NCBI GenBank assembly: GCA_007133465.1
Contig: SLMP01000073.1
Location: 1 to 35,923 of the forward strand
Direction of reading: 5' to 3'
From: Nitriliruptoraceae bacterium
GTDB lineage: Bacteria > Actinomycetota > Nitriliruptoria > Nitriliruptorales > Nitriliruptoraceae
Length of the DNA: 35,923 nt
A program made the translations under genes and the position numbers. The notes under the pieces are model-generated. The model was not told the DNA's origin. It made no database searches and saw nothing but the letters and a program-made list of their open reading frames with translations. Positions within the stretch are counted from its first letter, which is position 1. Each line of letters starts with the position of its first letter. Of the stretch, positions 1 through 8,151 are shown one piece after another.

Positions 1-59
1 CCGCCTCCGCCTCCGCCTCCGCCTCCGCCGCCACCGCCACCGCCACCGCCACCGCCACC
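1..59. repeat. hexanucleotide repeat tract (CCGCCT)n then (CCACCG)n
   Basis: Two adjoining simple repeats, CCGCCT about four to five times followed by CCACCG about five times, continuing to the window edge. On the minus strand they encode glycine as GGC/GGA and GGT/GGC pairs inside the partial secreted protein. Because the unit is six bases, changes in copy number would alter the glycine run length without shifting the frame. Confidence 0.85.
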
Positions 60-152
60 ACCCGGCGCCGCGACGCCGGGCAACGCGATCAGCGAGAGGA
101 GCAGTGTCAGCACGAGGACGAGGACGGCACGTGGGTGCGCCGTCTCCCTCAT
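1..152 (-). CDS. secreted glycine-rich protein, N-terminal part only
   Basis: Partial gene running off the left edge. The ATG at 150-152 is preceded on the minus strand by a clear AAGGAG site about 9 bases upstream. The first 30 or so residues form a classical signal peptide: a short N-region with Arg, a Leu/Val-rich core (VLVLVLTLLLSLIALPG), then an Ala-rich cleavage region. It then enters an uninterrupted run of at least 20 glycines up to the window edge. No domain is visible, so function cannot be assigned. The glycine run may be a linker between the signal peptide and a folded surface domain, or the start of a longer glycine-rich structural protein. The reading frame is convincing because of the SD and signal peptide; everything beyond is unknown. 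Confidence 0.75.
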   Translation of the reverse strand, partial: MRETAHPRAVLVLVLTLLLSLIALPGVAAPGGGGGGGGGGGGGGGGGGGG

Positions 153-444
153 CGTTCGCATCTCCTTCGGGCCCGCAGGCCCCCGGATGTGCCCCTGCCA
201 ACCGGTCAGCGGGAACGTCGCCTGTGCTCGGGCTCCCGGCGGGCCCCGACCTCTGGAGGGACCGCCGGACCGGCTGCGCCCTCACCCAGCAGCGTCCTCC
301 CTGCAGGGTGCAGCGACCATGGGCCACCCGGCCCCTTCGGCAGGAACAACCGGCCGTCCGCCGTTGCTACGGCCATCTCCGTGAGAACCGACGTCGCTTG
401 GGTATCCGGCGCAGCAGCAGCGGCCACCCCCCCCGTCCGGTCGG

Positions 445-1431
445 TCAGACCTGCAGGGCCAGCAACGCGGCGAGGTCGCCGTGCACCTCCAGGCCGGCGT
501 GACGGCCCACCCCGGCGACGGTCCGGCCGTGGCGACGATCGCGCAGCTCCAGCTCGATCGTCGAGCGCATCGTCTCCCCGACCCGTGACCCCATGGTCTC
601 CCGGGTCGGGCCGTGGAGCAGGCCGCCGTCGGTCCGGTGGGCACGGATGCGCAGGTCGTACGCGCCGCCGGTCACGGTCCAGTCGACGTGCTCGTCGTCG
701 ATCCGCAGCGCGGTCGTCCGCGCCCCGGTGTACGTGGCGAACCGCAGCAGCCGCTCGCGGTACCGCAAGCCGAGGATGATGCCGGGGAAGGCGGATCCCC
801 TCCAGGGCACGATCGCGATCGACCCGACGAAGCTGGTGCCGACCTGACCGAAGTGGTTGCTCTGCATCCACACGTACCCCGCCGGGAACGCGGCCCCCCA
901 GTCCTTCTCGAGGTACCCCCGCCCACCGTCGAACCCGACCTCCGTGCCGTCGATCGTCAGGTTCCCGGCGAGGGCGTGATCGAGGCTGACCACCCCGTGG
1001 TTGCACTCCATCCAGGGCACATAGGCGTAGGGCCCCATGATCCCGGGCGATCGCAGCGTCACCGGCCACGGTGCCAGCGGCCCGAAGCGGACGGTGCCGC
1101 GGACGATCCGCTGGTCGTCGTCGATCGCGAGGTCGATCCCCCGGTCGTTGAATCGGTTGGGACCGACCCGCACGTCGAACGCATCGGGGGCCGCGTCGAA
1201 CGCGTCCACCGGGTAGCGGTGGTAGGTCGCCGTCCCGGTCGTGCCGTCCAGCACCTGCACGAACGCGTGCGCCTGGTCCGGGTCGTCGCTGGTGAACAGC
1301 CCGGGGATCACGGCGTACCGGGCGCGCTCACCTGCATCGACGAGCTTGACGTACCAGCCCTCGAAGAACGGTGGTCGCTTGCCCTCGCCGTGGAAGCCCT
1401 CCGGGTGGCGCAGGTGGGTCAGCCAGCGCAC
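445..1431 (-). CDS. tocopherol-cyclase-like protein
   Basis: A 328-residue protein from GTG 1431, chosen because GGAG lies 6 bases upstream on the minus strand; the open frame extends further upstream, but that part looks non-coding. The N-terminal PFFEGWYVK (about residues 21-29), preceded by a His-Gly, and the internal GYLEKDWGAAFP...WMQSNHF stretch (about residues 172-192) are the two hallmarks of the tocopherol cyclase family. The plant and cyanobacterial enzymes close the chromanol ring of vitamin E; members in actinobacteria and Firmicutes have no established substrate, and no neighbouring gene suggests tocopherol synthesis. No signal peptide or membrane segment is seen. It is divergent from the LigA-like gene at 1734. 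Family call is firm; activity is unknown. Confidence 0.85.
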   Translation of the reverse strand: MRWLTHLRHPEGFHGEGKRPPFFEGWYVKLVDAGERARYAVIPGLFTSDDPDQAHAFVQVLDGTTGTATYHRYPVDAFDAAPDAFDVRVGPNRFNDRGIDLAIDDDQRIVRGTVRFGPLAPWPVTLRSPGIMGPYAYVPWMECNHGVVSLDHALAGNLTIDGTEVGFDGGRGYLEKDWGAAFPAGYVWMQSNHFGQVGTSFVGSIAIVPWRGSAFPGIILGLRYRERLLRFATYTGARTTALRIDDEHVDWTVTGGAYDLRIRAHRTDGGLLHGPTRETMGSRVGETMRSTIELELRDRRHGRTVAGVGRHAGLEVHGDLAALLALQV

Positions 1432-1533
1432 GGACGGCTCCGATGACGTCCTGGCATCTCGCCCTCCCACTGCCGGCAGACACCCACCGTAGCGGGCCTT
1501 CCGACCAGCCCCGGGCGGGCCGGCTGTCGAGCA

Positions 1534-1601
1534 CCGCCCGACCGACCGGGAGGTCGGGCGGAGGGTGGGGCCGAGGGTCCCATCAGGTCGGGTCCCTCGG
1601 C
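1534..1601. other. two adjacent strong hairpins in a divergent spacer
   Basis: The 302-base spacer between divergent starts at 1431 and 1734 holds two hairpins 8 bases apart. The first has a perfect 10-bp stem, CCGCCCGACC (1534-1543) with GGTCGGGCGG (1552-1561) and an 8-base loop. The second pairs GCCGAGGG (1570-1577) with CCCTCGGC (1594-1601), then a single T/T mismatch and three more GC pairs, with an 8-base loop. Neither is followed by a T-run. They could be 5'-UTR structure for either gene or binding sites; strand is undetermined. Confidence 0.5.
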
Positions 1602-1669
1602 GAACGAAGCGGTGCCCTCCGCCCCCTTCGCGGGGTCCGGTGCGTCGGAGACACTCCTTCTCGAACCGC

Positions 1670-1684
1670 TGACCTGCTAGGTCA
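1670..1684. promoter_or_regulatory. inverted repeat TGACC-N5-GGTCA upstream of LigA-like gene
   Basis: Perfect 5-base arms separated by 5 bases, ending 49 bases before the ATG at 1734. Its position would suit an operator or promoter-proximal site. A short repeat of this size can occur by chance in a GC-rich spacer, so confidence is low. Confidence 0.3.
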
Positions 1685-1733
1685 ACGTTACGACCGGGAC
1701 AACGAGGTCCCCCCGCACACGAGGAACCGCACC

Positions 1734-2291
1734 ATGGACGCAACGACCAAGGACCGCTCCGCCTCCGGCGCCCTCGAGGCGCCCGCGATCGAGACCCAGC
1801 TGCGCAGCTCGAAGCTGATCTCCGTCGTCGCCCTGATGGCGATCATCGTCGGCATCGGCTCGATGCTCGGCGGCATCGCGGGCGGCGCCTACACCTACCA
1901 GCAGGCGGCGGTGGAGAACATCACCACGCCAGACGACGCGCGCATCGCCGGGGCCGACGTCCGTGGCCCGCTGACGATGTGGGCGCAGTCGGACATCATC
2001 ACCCACCACCAGCTCGAGCGCACCGAGGGCCTCCGCTACGCGGAGATGGAGCGCATGGTCCCGCAGGTCGACGAGGCCGGCGAGGTCGTGCTCGGTGAGG
2101 ACGGCGAGCCCGTCATGGTCCCGAACCAGGAGCGGCTGTCCTGGATCGACGCCACCAGCCTGACCACGGTCCTGGGCGTCGGCATCATGGCCTACGCGCT
2201 GGCGGCCTTCGCCGTCGTGGTCGGCGCCACGCTGCTCGGCCTCGGCCTGGTCCTGATGCGCCTGCGGCGCACCGCGCTCGGGCTGATCTGA
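1734..2291 (+). CDS. LigA-like small membrane protein, paralog 1
   Basis: 185 residues from ATG 1734, with GAGGA about 9 bases upstream. It has an N-terminal transmembrane helix (about residues 27-51), an exported middle domain and a second helix (about 145-176) followed by a basic tail, so both ends are probably cytoplasmic. The middle domain begins with ITTPDDA (63-69) and contains GPLT, Q-x2-II and H-x-LE-x-T-x-G-x2-YAE. The same pattern occurs in the gene at 14871, so the two are paralogs. This actinobacterial family is often labelled 'aromatic ring-opening dioxygenase LigA' in databases, but nothing here resembles a dioxygenase and that label should not be used as a function. Paralog 1 has about 20 extra acidic residues between YAE and helix 2. 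Role unknown. Confidence 0.85.
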   Translation: MDATTKDRSASGALEAPAIETQLRSSKLISVVALMAIIVGIGSMLGGIAGGAYTYQQAAVENITTPDDARIAGADVRGPLTMWAQSDIITHHQLERTEGLRYAEMERMVPQVDEAGEVVLGEDGEPVMVPNQERLSWIDATSLTTVLGVGIMAYALAAFAVVVGATLLGLGLVLMRLRRTALGLI

Positions 2292-2318
2292 GCGGAGCGG
2301 ACGGGCCCGAGGGTCCGG

Positions 2319-2356
2319 CGACGAGGGCCGGTGGCACACGCCACCGGCCCTCGTCG
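2319..2356 (+). terminator. strong hairpin terminator after LigA-like gene 1
   Basis: A perfect 17-bp stem (2319-2335 with 2340-2356) closed by an ACAC tetraloop, beginning 28 bases after the stop at 2291 and ending before the helicase start. No true T-run follows, as is common for actinobacterial terminators. Confidence 0.8.
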
Positions 2357-2418
2357 TGTCGTGCGCGGCGGGCATACTGCGTTCGTCCCTTCCCTTGCCT
2401 CCCGCCCCAGGAGTCCCC

Positions 2419-4131
2419 GTGACCGAGTCCGCGAGCACCGCGAGCCCGCCGTCGTTCGCCGATCTCGGCCTCCGAGCGGAGTTGCTCGGCACCCTCACCG
2501 CGCTCGGGTACGAGGAGCCGACGCCGATCCAGCAGCAGGCGATCCCCCCGCTCCTCGCCGGTCGGGACCTGCTGGGGCAGGCCGCGACCGGGACCGGCAA
2601 GACCGCGGCGTTCGCGCTGCCGGTCCTCCAGCAGCTCGACGGCGCGGCTCGGGACGCACCGCTGGCGCTCGTGCTGGTCCCCACGCGTGAACTGGCCATG
2701 CAGGTCTCGCAGGCGTTCCACCGCTACGGCCGGGAGCTCGGCGCCCGGGTGCTCCCGATCTACGGGGGGCAGCCGATCTGGCGCCAGCTCAAGGCGCTGG
2801 AGCGCGGCGTCGACGTCGTCGTCGCCACCCCTGGACGGGCACTCGACCATCTCGGTCGGGGCACGCTCGACCTCGGCCACCTCGAGGTGGTGATCCTCGA
2901 CGAGGCCGACGAGATGCTCGACATGGGCTTCGCGGAGGACCTGGAAGAGCTGCTGGCCGCAACGCCGGAGCACCACCAGACGATGCTGTTCTCCGCGACG
3001 ATGCCACCACGCATCGGCGGGATCGCCCGGCGTCATCTGACCGACCCGGTCCGCATCACCCTCGGGGGCCGGTCCGCCCAGCCGAGCGAACGGCCCCTGG
3101 TCCACCAGCGCGCCTACCTCGTCAGGCGGGCGCACAAGCCCGCCGCGCTGAGCCGCGTGCTGGACGTCGAGTCGCCCGACGCGACGCTCGTCTTCTGCCG
3201 CACGCGCACGGAGGTCGACGAGCTCACGGAGACGATGAACGGTCGCGGCTATCGGGCCGAGGCGTTGCACGGGGGGATGACCCAGGACCAGCGGGACCGG
3301 GTGATGGGACGTCTCCGCAGCGAGACCGCGGAGCTCCTCGTCGCCACCGACGTGGCCGCGCGCGGGCTCGACGTCGAGCACCTCACCCACGTCGTCAACT
3401 ACGACGTCCCATCGGCACCGGAGGCGTACGTCCACCGCATCGGCCGGGTGGGACGCGCGGGCCGCGAGGGGGTCGCCATCACGCTGGTCGAGCCGCGTGA
3501 GCACCGCACGCTGCAGGCGATCGAACGCCACACCGGCCAGCGCATCCCGATGGAAGCGCTGCCGACGGTCGCCGACCTGCGCGCCCGCCGGTTGGAGCTG
3601 ACCCGCGCGGCGCTGCGCGAGAGCCTGCTCGACGACGACCTCGACCGGTTCCGGGTCGTGGTGGAGTCGCTCAGCGACGAGTTCGACATGATGGAGGTCG
3701 CGCTCGCCGCGGTGAAGCTCGCGCACGAGGCCGTCAGCGGTGGCGAGGACGACGAGGAGGAACTGCCCGAGGTGACCCTGCGGACGGACCGCGGCGGAAC
3801 GGGCACCGGGGGTGGGGCACGCGGCGGGGGCACGGGCGGCAAGGGTCCCCGCGGTCCCGGCGGCGGACGGCGGCCGGGAAGCGGCGAGACGGCCCGGGTC
3901 TACGTCGGCCTCGGCCGGACCGCCGGGATCCGTCCGAAGGACCTCGTCGGGGCGATCGCCAACGAATCGAGCGTCGCCGGCCGGGAGATCGGGGCGATCG
4001 AGATCACCCACCGGTTCGCGCTCGTCGAGGTGCCGGCCGCCAAGGCGGACGAGGTGATCAAGGCGCTGCGGGCGACGACGATCAAGGGCCGCCGGGCGAC
4101 CGTGCGGCGCGACAAGGCCGAGGGGCGCTAG
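2419..4131 (+). CDS. deaD: DEAD-box ATP-dependent RNA helicase with DbpA-type RNA-binding tail
   Basis: 570 residues from GTG 2419, with GGAG 5 bases upstream. All helicase motifs are visible: Q motif PTPIQQQAIP (about 35-43), Walker A ATGTGKT (56-62), PTRELA (88-93), DEAD (161-164), SAT, LVFCRTR, ATDVAARGLD and HRIGRVGRAGREG. A helical region is followed by an acidic then Gly-rich linker, and the last 75 or so residues (ARVYVGLGRTAGIRPKDL onward) match the DbpA/CsdA RNA-binding domain. That order is typical of DeaD/CsdA helicases, which unwind structured RNA in ribosome assembly, mRNA turnover and cold adaptation. It is probably monocistronic: a strong hairpin precedes it and another follows its stop. 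Catalytic assignment is secure; the choice of symbol within the family is less so. Confidence 0.95.
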   Translation: MTESASTASPPSFADLGLRAELLGTLTALGYEEPTPIQQQAIPPLLAGRDLLGQAATGTGKTAAFALPVLQQLDGAARDAPLALVLVPTRELAMQVSQAFHRYGRELGARVLPIYGGQPIWRQLKALERGVDVVVATPGRALDHLGRGTLDLGHLEVVILDEADEMLDMGFAEDLEELLAATPEHHQTMLFSATMPPRIGGIARRHLTDPVRITLGGRSAQPSERPLVHQRAYLVRRAHKPAALSRVLDVESPDATLVFCRTRTEVDELTETMNGRGYRAEALHGGMTQDQRDRVMGRLRSETAELLVATDVAARGLDVEHLTHVVNYDVPSAPEAYVHRIGRVGRAGREGVAITLVEPREHRTLQAIERHTGQRIPMEALPTVADLRARRLELTRAALRESLLDDDLDRFRVVVESLSDEFDMMEVALAAVKLAHEAVSGGEDDEEELPEVTLRTDRGGTGTGGGARGGGTGGKGPRGPGGGRRPGSGETARVYVGLGRTAGIRPKDLVGAIANESSVAGREIGAIEITHRFALVEVPAAKADEVIKALRATTIKGRRATVRRDKAEGR

Positions 4132-4158
4132 CGCGACCGCCGGAGCACGCCGTCCCCC

Positions 4159-4185
4159 GCTGCGTGCGTCCGACCCCCACGCAGC
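4159..4185. terminator. hairpin between convergent helicase and M28 peptidase genes
   Basis: A perfect 8-bp stem, GCTGCGTG (4159-4166) with CACGCAGC (4178-4185) and an 11-base loop, in the 64-base gap between convergent stops at 4131 and 4196. It could serve transcription from either side. Confidence 0.5.
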
Positions 4186-4195
4186 TGTGCGGCTC

Positions 4196-5374
4196 TCACC
4201 CCACCGCCAGGCACCTGCCCGCCAGCACCGGCAACAGGGTCGCGACGGTCGTGGCGACGTCGGCCAGCACCTCGACGTCGACCACCTCGACGGTGTCGTC
4301 CGGCGTGTGCGCGATGGTCGCCATCACCTCGTGCACGCCGGCGGTCGTCGCCGCGAGCGCCGGGATCCCGCGCATCGCGAGCACGGCGTGGTCGCTCTCG
4401 TACCAGGGTTCGCTCAGCGCCCACCCTGGCCGGTCCGCGATGACCGCCGCGACCAGCGCATGCAGGTCGGGTGGGCAGGCCATCAGCGCGAGTGACGACC
4501 CGCGCCCCCGGAGGCCGGCGCCGTCGATGTTGACGATGGCAGCGATCTCGGTCAGGTCGGTCGCCGCCAGCCAGGCGACCTCGCCGCACGCGTCGACGTG
4601 GTCCTCACCGTTGAACGCGACCACCTCGACGGGAACGCCGGCGGGCAGCCCGTGTTCCGCGAGGGCGAGCAGGACGGCCACGCCGCCGGCGTTGTCGAAC
4701 GCCCCCGGGGTGGTGACCTTGCTGTCGACGTGCGCGCTCAGCACGAGCCGAGGGCCGGCGTCCGAGGTCCGCGCCGCGACGTTCACGCCGTCGCCGCGGT
4801 GGACGGCACCACCGAGGCGCAGCACCACCTCGGCGCCCGTGACCAGGCCGTCGGCGTCGGCGGTCCGGATCGTCGTCGACGGCACCCCAAGGTCCGGGTC
4901 CTCGATGATCGGCTGCCAGTGGTCGCTCACGGCGATCGCCGCGGCAGGTCGTGCCGCCAACAGGGCGGCCGCGATCGCGCGGTGGGTCGGCTCGGCGAGG
5001 AACGGGAACGCGACCGGCCAGAGGGGGTCGCTGGCCAGGGCACCCGTCAGGACCACGAGCCGTCCCGCGGGCCCCTCCGCCAGCCGCTCCAGCGCCGGGA
5101 GATCCGCGGCCATGACGACGCTGGCCCGGAGGTCGCAGGGTGGGCTGTAGGGGTTCGGGACGACCGTGAGGTCGCGCCCGTCCACCCGCAGCTGCCCCGG
5201 CCCTGGCTCCCACCAGCGGGTCCGGAACGGGTCGCAGCGCACGGTCAGCCCGGCGCGTTCGAGCGTCGACGCGACGTGCGTGGTGGCGCGGAGGTTCGCC
5301 GCGGACCCGGGCGGCCGAGCCCCGATGTCCTCGGCCAGGATCCGCAGGTGGTGGTCGATGCGCTCCGCCAGCAC
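4196..5374 (-). CDS. M28-family zinc metallopeptidase (aminopeptidase-like)
   Basis: 392 residues from GTG 5374, chosen because GGAGGAG sits 6 bases upstream; the frame remains open for 53 more codons with no comparable site. M28 metal ligands appear in order: SAHVDS (His about 215, Asp 217), AFDNAGG (Asp 227), NGED (Glu 257 as likely general base, Asp 258 as ligand), NIDGAG (Asp 285) and AHTPDD (His 356). A substrate-lid or PA-like insert lies between residues 70 and 190. No clear signal peptide is seen from this start, so it may be cytoplasmic. Asp rather than Glu follows the catalytic Glu, a conservative change. It lies 193 bases downstream of the ABC permease on the same strand, with no evident operon link. 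Expected activity is release of N-terminal residues or dipeptides; specificity is unknown. Confidence 0.88.
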   Translation of the reverse strand: MLAERIDHHLRILAEDIGARPPGSAANLRATTHVASTLERAGLTVRCDPFRTRWWEPGPGQLRVDGRDLTVVPNPYSPPCDLRASVVMAADLPALERLAEGPAGRLVVLTGALASDPLWPVAFPFLAEPTHRAIAAALLAARPAAAIAVSDHWQPIIEDPDLGVPSTTIRTADADGLVTGAEVVLRLGGAVHRGDGVNVAARTSDAGPRLVLSAHVDSKVTTPGAFDNAGGVAVLLALAEHGLPAGVPVEVVAFNGEDHVDACGEVAWLAATDLTEIAAIVNIDGAGLRGRGSSLALMACPPDLHALVAAVIADRPGWALSEPWYESDHAVLAMRGIPALAATTAGVHEVMATIAHTPDDTVEVVDVEVLADVATTVATLLPVLAGRCLAVG

Positions 5375-5567
5375 CGCAGACTCCTCCGGTCGCGCGCGAC
5401 CGCCCGCGCACCACGACCCTCCCCACCGTCCCACGCCGAGCACCGCGACCATGCGGGCCGAGCGTCCCCGCCGGACGGGCCCTTCGGCTACGGGCGAGCT
5501 GACCTCGGCGCAGGCGACGGAGGCGAAGGCCACGTCGCCCCGCCGCGACGACGTCGCCTTCCCGTGG

Positions 5568-7043
5568 TCAGGCCACCCGCCGGGGCAGCAGCAACCGGGC
5601 CGACCCGAAGGTCACCACCGCGATCGCGAGCAGACCGAGGGAGAGCTCGGACGGCGCCGGCTGCAGCAGCAACATCAGGTGCTGCAACCCGAGGAAGCCG
5701 TAGGTCGCCGGCAGCAGCCAGGAGACGATCTCCACCGGCATACCGATCCGCTCGAGCGGCATGAACAGCCCCGTGAAGAAGATCGCCGCCAGCAGGAGCA
5801 GCATGCAGTACTGCACCGCCTGGCTGTCGGTCTTGGACACCGACGCGACCAGGTAGCCGATCCCGAGCGAGGCCAGCAACGTCAGCGAGACGAGCAGCGT
5901 GTAGCCGAGCCAGTCCGCGGGCAGCGGCACGTCGAAGGCGAAGACGCTCAGCGCCGTGAGCGCCACGGCCGTGAGGCTCCCGAGCAGCAGGAACGCGAGG
6001 CTCTTGCCGGCCAGCCGCTCGCCGGTGGTGACCGGGGCGATCCGGAGCATGTCGAGGGTGCCGGCCTCCCGTTCCCGGACGAGCGAGAGCGCCGCGAAGG
6101 TGATACCGAGGTGCTGGAGCATGAGCGCGATCAACCCGGGCGCGTAGAACCGGTCGAGGGTCACCGCCACCGGGGTGGCGCTGTACATGTCCGCCGCGAA
6201 GGGCCGGACCGCCACCGCCGGGTCGATGCTGCGGACGAAGGTCACGACCTCGTCGACCTCCGCGAGGGTCACGGCGGCGGCGTCGAGCTCCGCGATCGCG
6301 TCGATGCGGGTCAGCGCGTCGAGCTGCTCGGCCCCCTGTCGGAGGGTGACCACGACGTCGTCGAGCTCACCGCCGAACCCGAGCTGCGCGACGAACCCGC
6401 CGCCGGACTCGAGCGTCGTGGCCAGCTCGGTGAACCGCTCCGCGAGCTGCCCCGCGGTGCGTTGCACGAACGCGACGTCCTGCTCGTCGAGCGCCGCGCG
6501 GATCGCGTCGAGTTCCTCGCGCGCGATGGCGAGCTGTTCCTCCACCCCCTCGGTCTGCTCCTGCGCCTCGCCGAGCACCTGTTCCAGGATGTCGTCGTTG
6601 ATCTCGTTGATCGCGAACTCCGCGGCGATCACGACCTGGTAGTAGGTGACCGGGTCGAGGCTGCGCTGGTGGACCTCGATGACCGCCTGCTCGCTCGCGC
6701 TGATGGAAGCGAGCGCCCCCTCCGGCAGGACGATCACGAGGTCGATGTCCCCGTTGCGCAGGCGCCGGAACGCGTCGTCCGCGTCCGCGGTGGTGCCCTG
6801 GTAGTCGATCTCCGCGGGTTCGGCACGGCTGATGTAGTCGTCGACCTGCTCGGTCAGCTCGTCCTCGTCCGCCCCGACGACCACGGTGGCGAGCGTCGGC
6901 AGCTGGTCCTCGTACCCGAGCCCGAAGACGAACAGCACGAGGAACGGTCCGAACACGAGCGCCAGTAGCAGCCGGGGCTGGCGCAGCGTCGTGACGAGCT
7001 CGCCCCGGACGAACGAACCGGTACGGATCAGACGTTCACGCAC
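5568..7043 (-). CDS. ABC-2 type exporter permease
   Basis: 491 residues from GTG 7043 (GAGGAGG 6 bases upstream), overlapping the ATPase stop by 8 bases, so the two are translationally coupled. Layout is one N-terminal transmembrane helix (about residues 24-42), a long extracytoplasmic region (about 45-300), then five or more helices ending near the C-terminus. This is the usual ABC-2 plan of YhgE/Pip-like and drug or lipid export permeases. The extracytoplasmic part is rich in Glu, Gln, Leu and Ala in a helical pattern between about 150 and 250, suggesting a coiled-coil stalk. LVREREAGTLDMLRIAPV is the typical ABC-2 coupling stretch before the membrane domain. Substrate cannot be told from the sequence. 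Confidence 0.88.
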   Translation of the reverse strand: MRERLIRTGSFVRGELVTTLRQPRLLLALVFGPFLVLFVFGLGYEDQLPTLATVVVGADEDELTEQVDDYISRAEPAEIDYQGTTADADDAFRRLRNGDIDLVIVLPEGALASISASEQAVIEVHQRSLDPVTYYQVVIAAEFAINEINDDILEQVLGEAQEQTEGVEEQLAIAREELDAIRAALDEQDVAFVQRTAGQLAERFTELATTLESGGGFVAQLGFGGELDDVVVTLRQGAEQLDALTRIDAIAELDAAAVTLAEVDEVVTFVRSIDPAVAVRPFAADMYSATPVAVTLDRFYAPGLIALMLQHLGITFAALSLVREREAGTLDMLRIAPVTTGERLAGKSLAFLLLGSLTAVALTALSVFAFDVPLPADWLGYTLLVSLTLLASLGIGYLVASVSKTDSQAVQYCMLLLLAAIFFTGLFMPLERIGMPVEIVSWLLPATYGFLGLQHLMLLLQPAPSELSLGLLAIAVVTFGSARLLLPRRVA

Positions 7044-7986
7044 GGTCGTCCTCCTCGCGATCGGCGCCGGTGCTGGTGCTGCCACCGTCCCCGTCCGGCG
7101 GGATCGCGAACTCGCCGGTGGTCAGGACCCGCTCGCGGCCCGTCTCCTTGCCGCGCACCTCGTCCTCGTGGCGGCGCAGCAGCGCGACGAACACGTCGTC
7201 GAAGGTGCTCTCGGCCGGAGGGTCGTCGCCGAACGCGCGGCGCCGCAGGCCATCCGGGGTGTCCTCGACGATCGGCTCGCCGTTCGCCAGGATCGCGACC
7301 ATGTCGCAGTGTGCGGCCTCCTCGACGTACTGGGTGGTGACGAAGATGGTCACCCCTTGGTCGCGCAGCTCACGCAGCCGGTCCCAGATCTCCCGACGCA
7401 GCATCGGGTCGATCCCGGAGGTCGGCTCGTCGAGGACCAGGAGCGACGGCTCGTGGATCAGCGCCGCCGCGAGGCCCAGCCGGCGCTGCTCGCCGCCCGA
7501 GGCATCCCGGAGCCGGGTGCCCTGGCTGTCGGTCAACCCGAGGAACGCGAGGGTGTCCTTCACCCGCGAACGTGCCGCCTTGCCGCCGTCGCTACGGGCC
7601 CACCGCCCCCGCCAGGGCATGCCGTACAGGGAGGCAGCGAAGTGCAGGTTGTGGCGCAGCGACAGGTCGCGGTAGAGCGCCATCGACTGCGGCATGTACC
7701 CGATCCGCTTGCGATCCTCCTGTGAGAATGCCGCGGGGTCGGAGCCGAGCACGCGCAGCTCACCCTCCTCCGGCGTCTCCAGGCCGAGCATCATCCGCAC
7801 GGTGGTCGACTTGCCGGACCCGCTCGGCCCGATCAGCGCGAAGATCGACCCGGCCGGCACCTCGAGGTCGAGGTCGTGGACCCCCTGTTCCCCGTAGAGC
7901 CGTCGCAGGCCACGGGCGACGATCGCCGGCTCGGCGTCCTGCGGCCCCTCCGCCGGTGCGTCGGGTTGCGATGTCGTGCTCGACAT
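7036..7986 (-). CDS. ABC transporter ATP-binding protein of the exporter pair
   Basis: 316 residues. ATG 7986 is chosen over two upstream GTG codons because GGAGG lies 5 bases before it. Walker A GPSGSGKST (about 53-61), Q-loop YMPQ (98-101), signature ASGGEQ (162-167) and Walker B LLVLDEPTSG (about 182-191) are intact, followed by a switch region VTTQYVEEAAHCD in which Gln takes the usual His position. The signature has Ala for the usual Leu, a common variant. A short basic insert (about 124-145) separates Q-loop and signature. The acidic Ser/Gly-rich tail may be a regulatory or docking extension. It powers the permease encoded immediately downstream; substrate is unknown. Confidence 0.92.
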   Translation of the reverse strand: MSSTTSQPDAPAEGPQDAEPAIVARGLRRLYGEQGVHDLDLEVPAGSIFALIGPSGSGKSTTVRMMLGLETPEEGELRVLGSDPAAFSQEDRKRIGYMPQSMALYRDLSLRHNLHFAASLYGMPWRGRWARSDGGKAARSRVKDTLAFLGLTDSQGTRLRDASGGEQRRLGLAAALIHEPSLLVLDEPTSGIDPMLRREIWDRLRELRDQGVTIFVTTQYVEEAAHCDMVAILANGEPIVEDTPDGLRRRAFGDDPPAESTFDDVFVALLRRHEDEVRGKETGRERVLTTGEFAIPPDGDGGSTSTGADREEDDRA

Positions 7987-8070
7987 GTGGGCCTCCGCGG
8001 TCACCACCTCGGTCCTGGCCCCTCCCCGCCCGGGCCGGCGCGGACGCTAGACGGCGACGTCGCGACCGAG

Positions 8071-8096
8071 CCGCCGCCGGACGGACCGGACGGCGG
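8071..8096 (-). terminator. possible terminator after the PAP2/lipid kinase gene
   Basis: CCGCCGCCGG and CCGG-A-CGGCGG can form a 10-bp stem with a one-base bulge and a 5-base loop, about 55 bases past the stop at 8152 and before the ABC gene start at 7986. No T-run follows, so this is tentative. Confidence 0.3.
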
Positions 8097-8151
8097 TGGA
8101 CCGGCGAACCCCGCGGCGGACGGCCACCTGACCGGACGGCCCGTCGGCCGC

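Noticed and set aside
2185-4011. 600-codon open frame antisense to the RNA helicase
   Set aside because: Composition follows the mirror of the helicase codons, with no domain or SD; a by-product of high GC at third positions.
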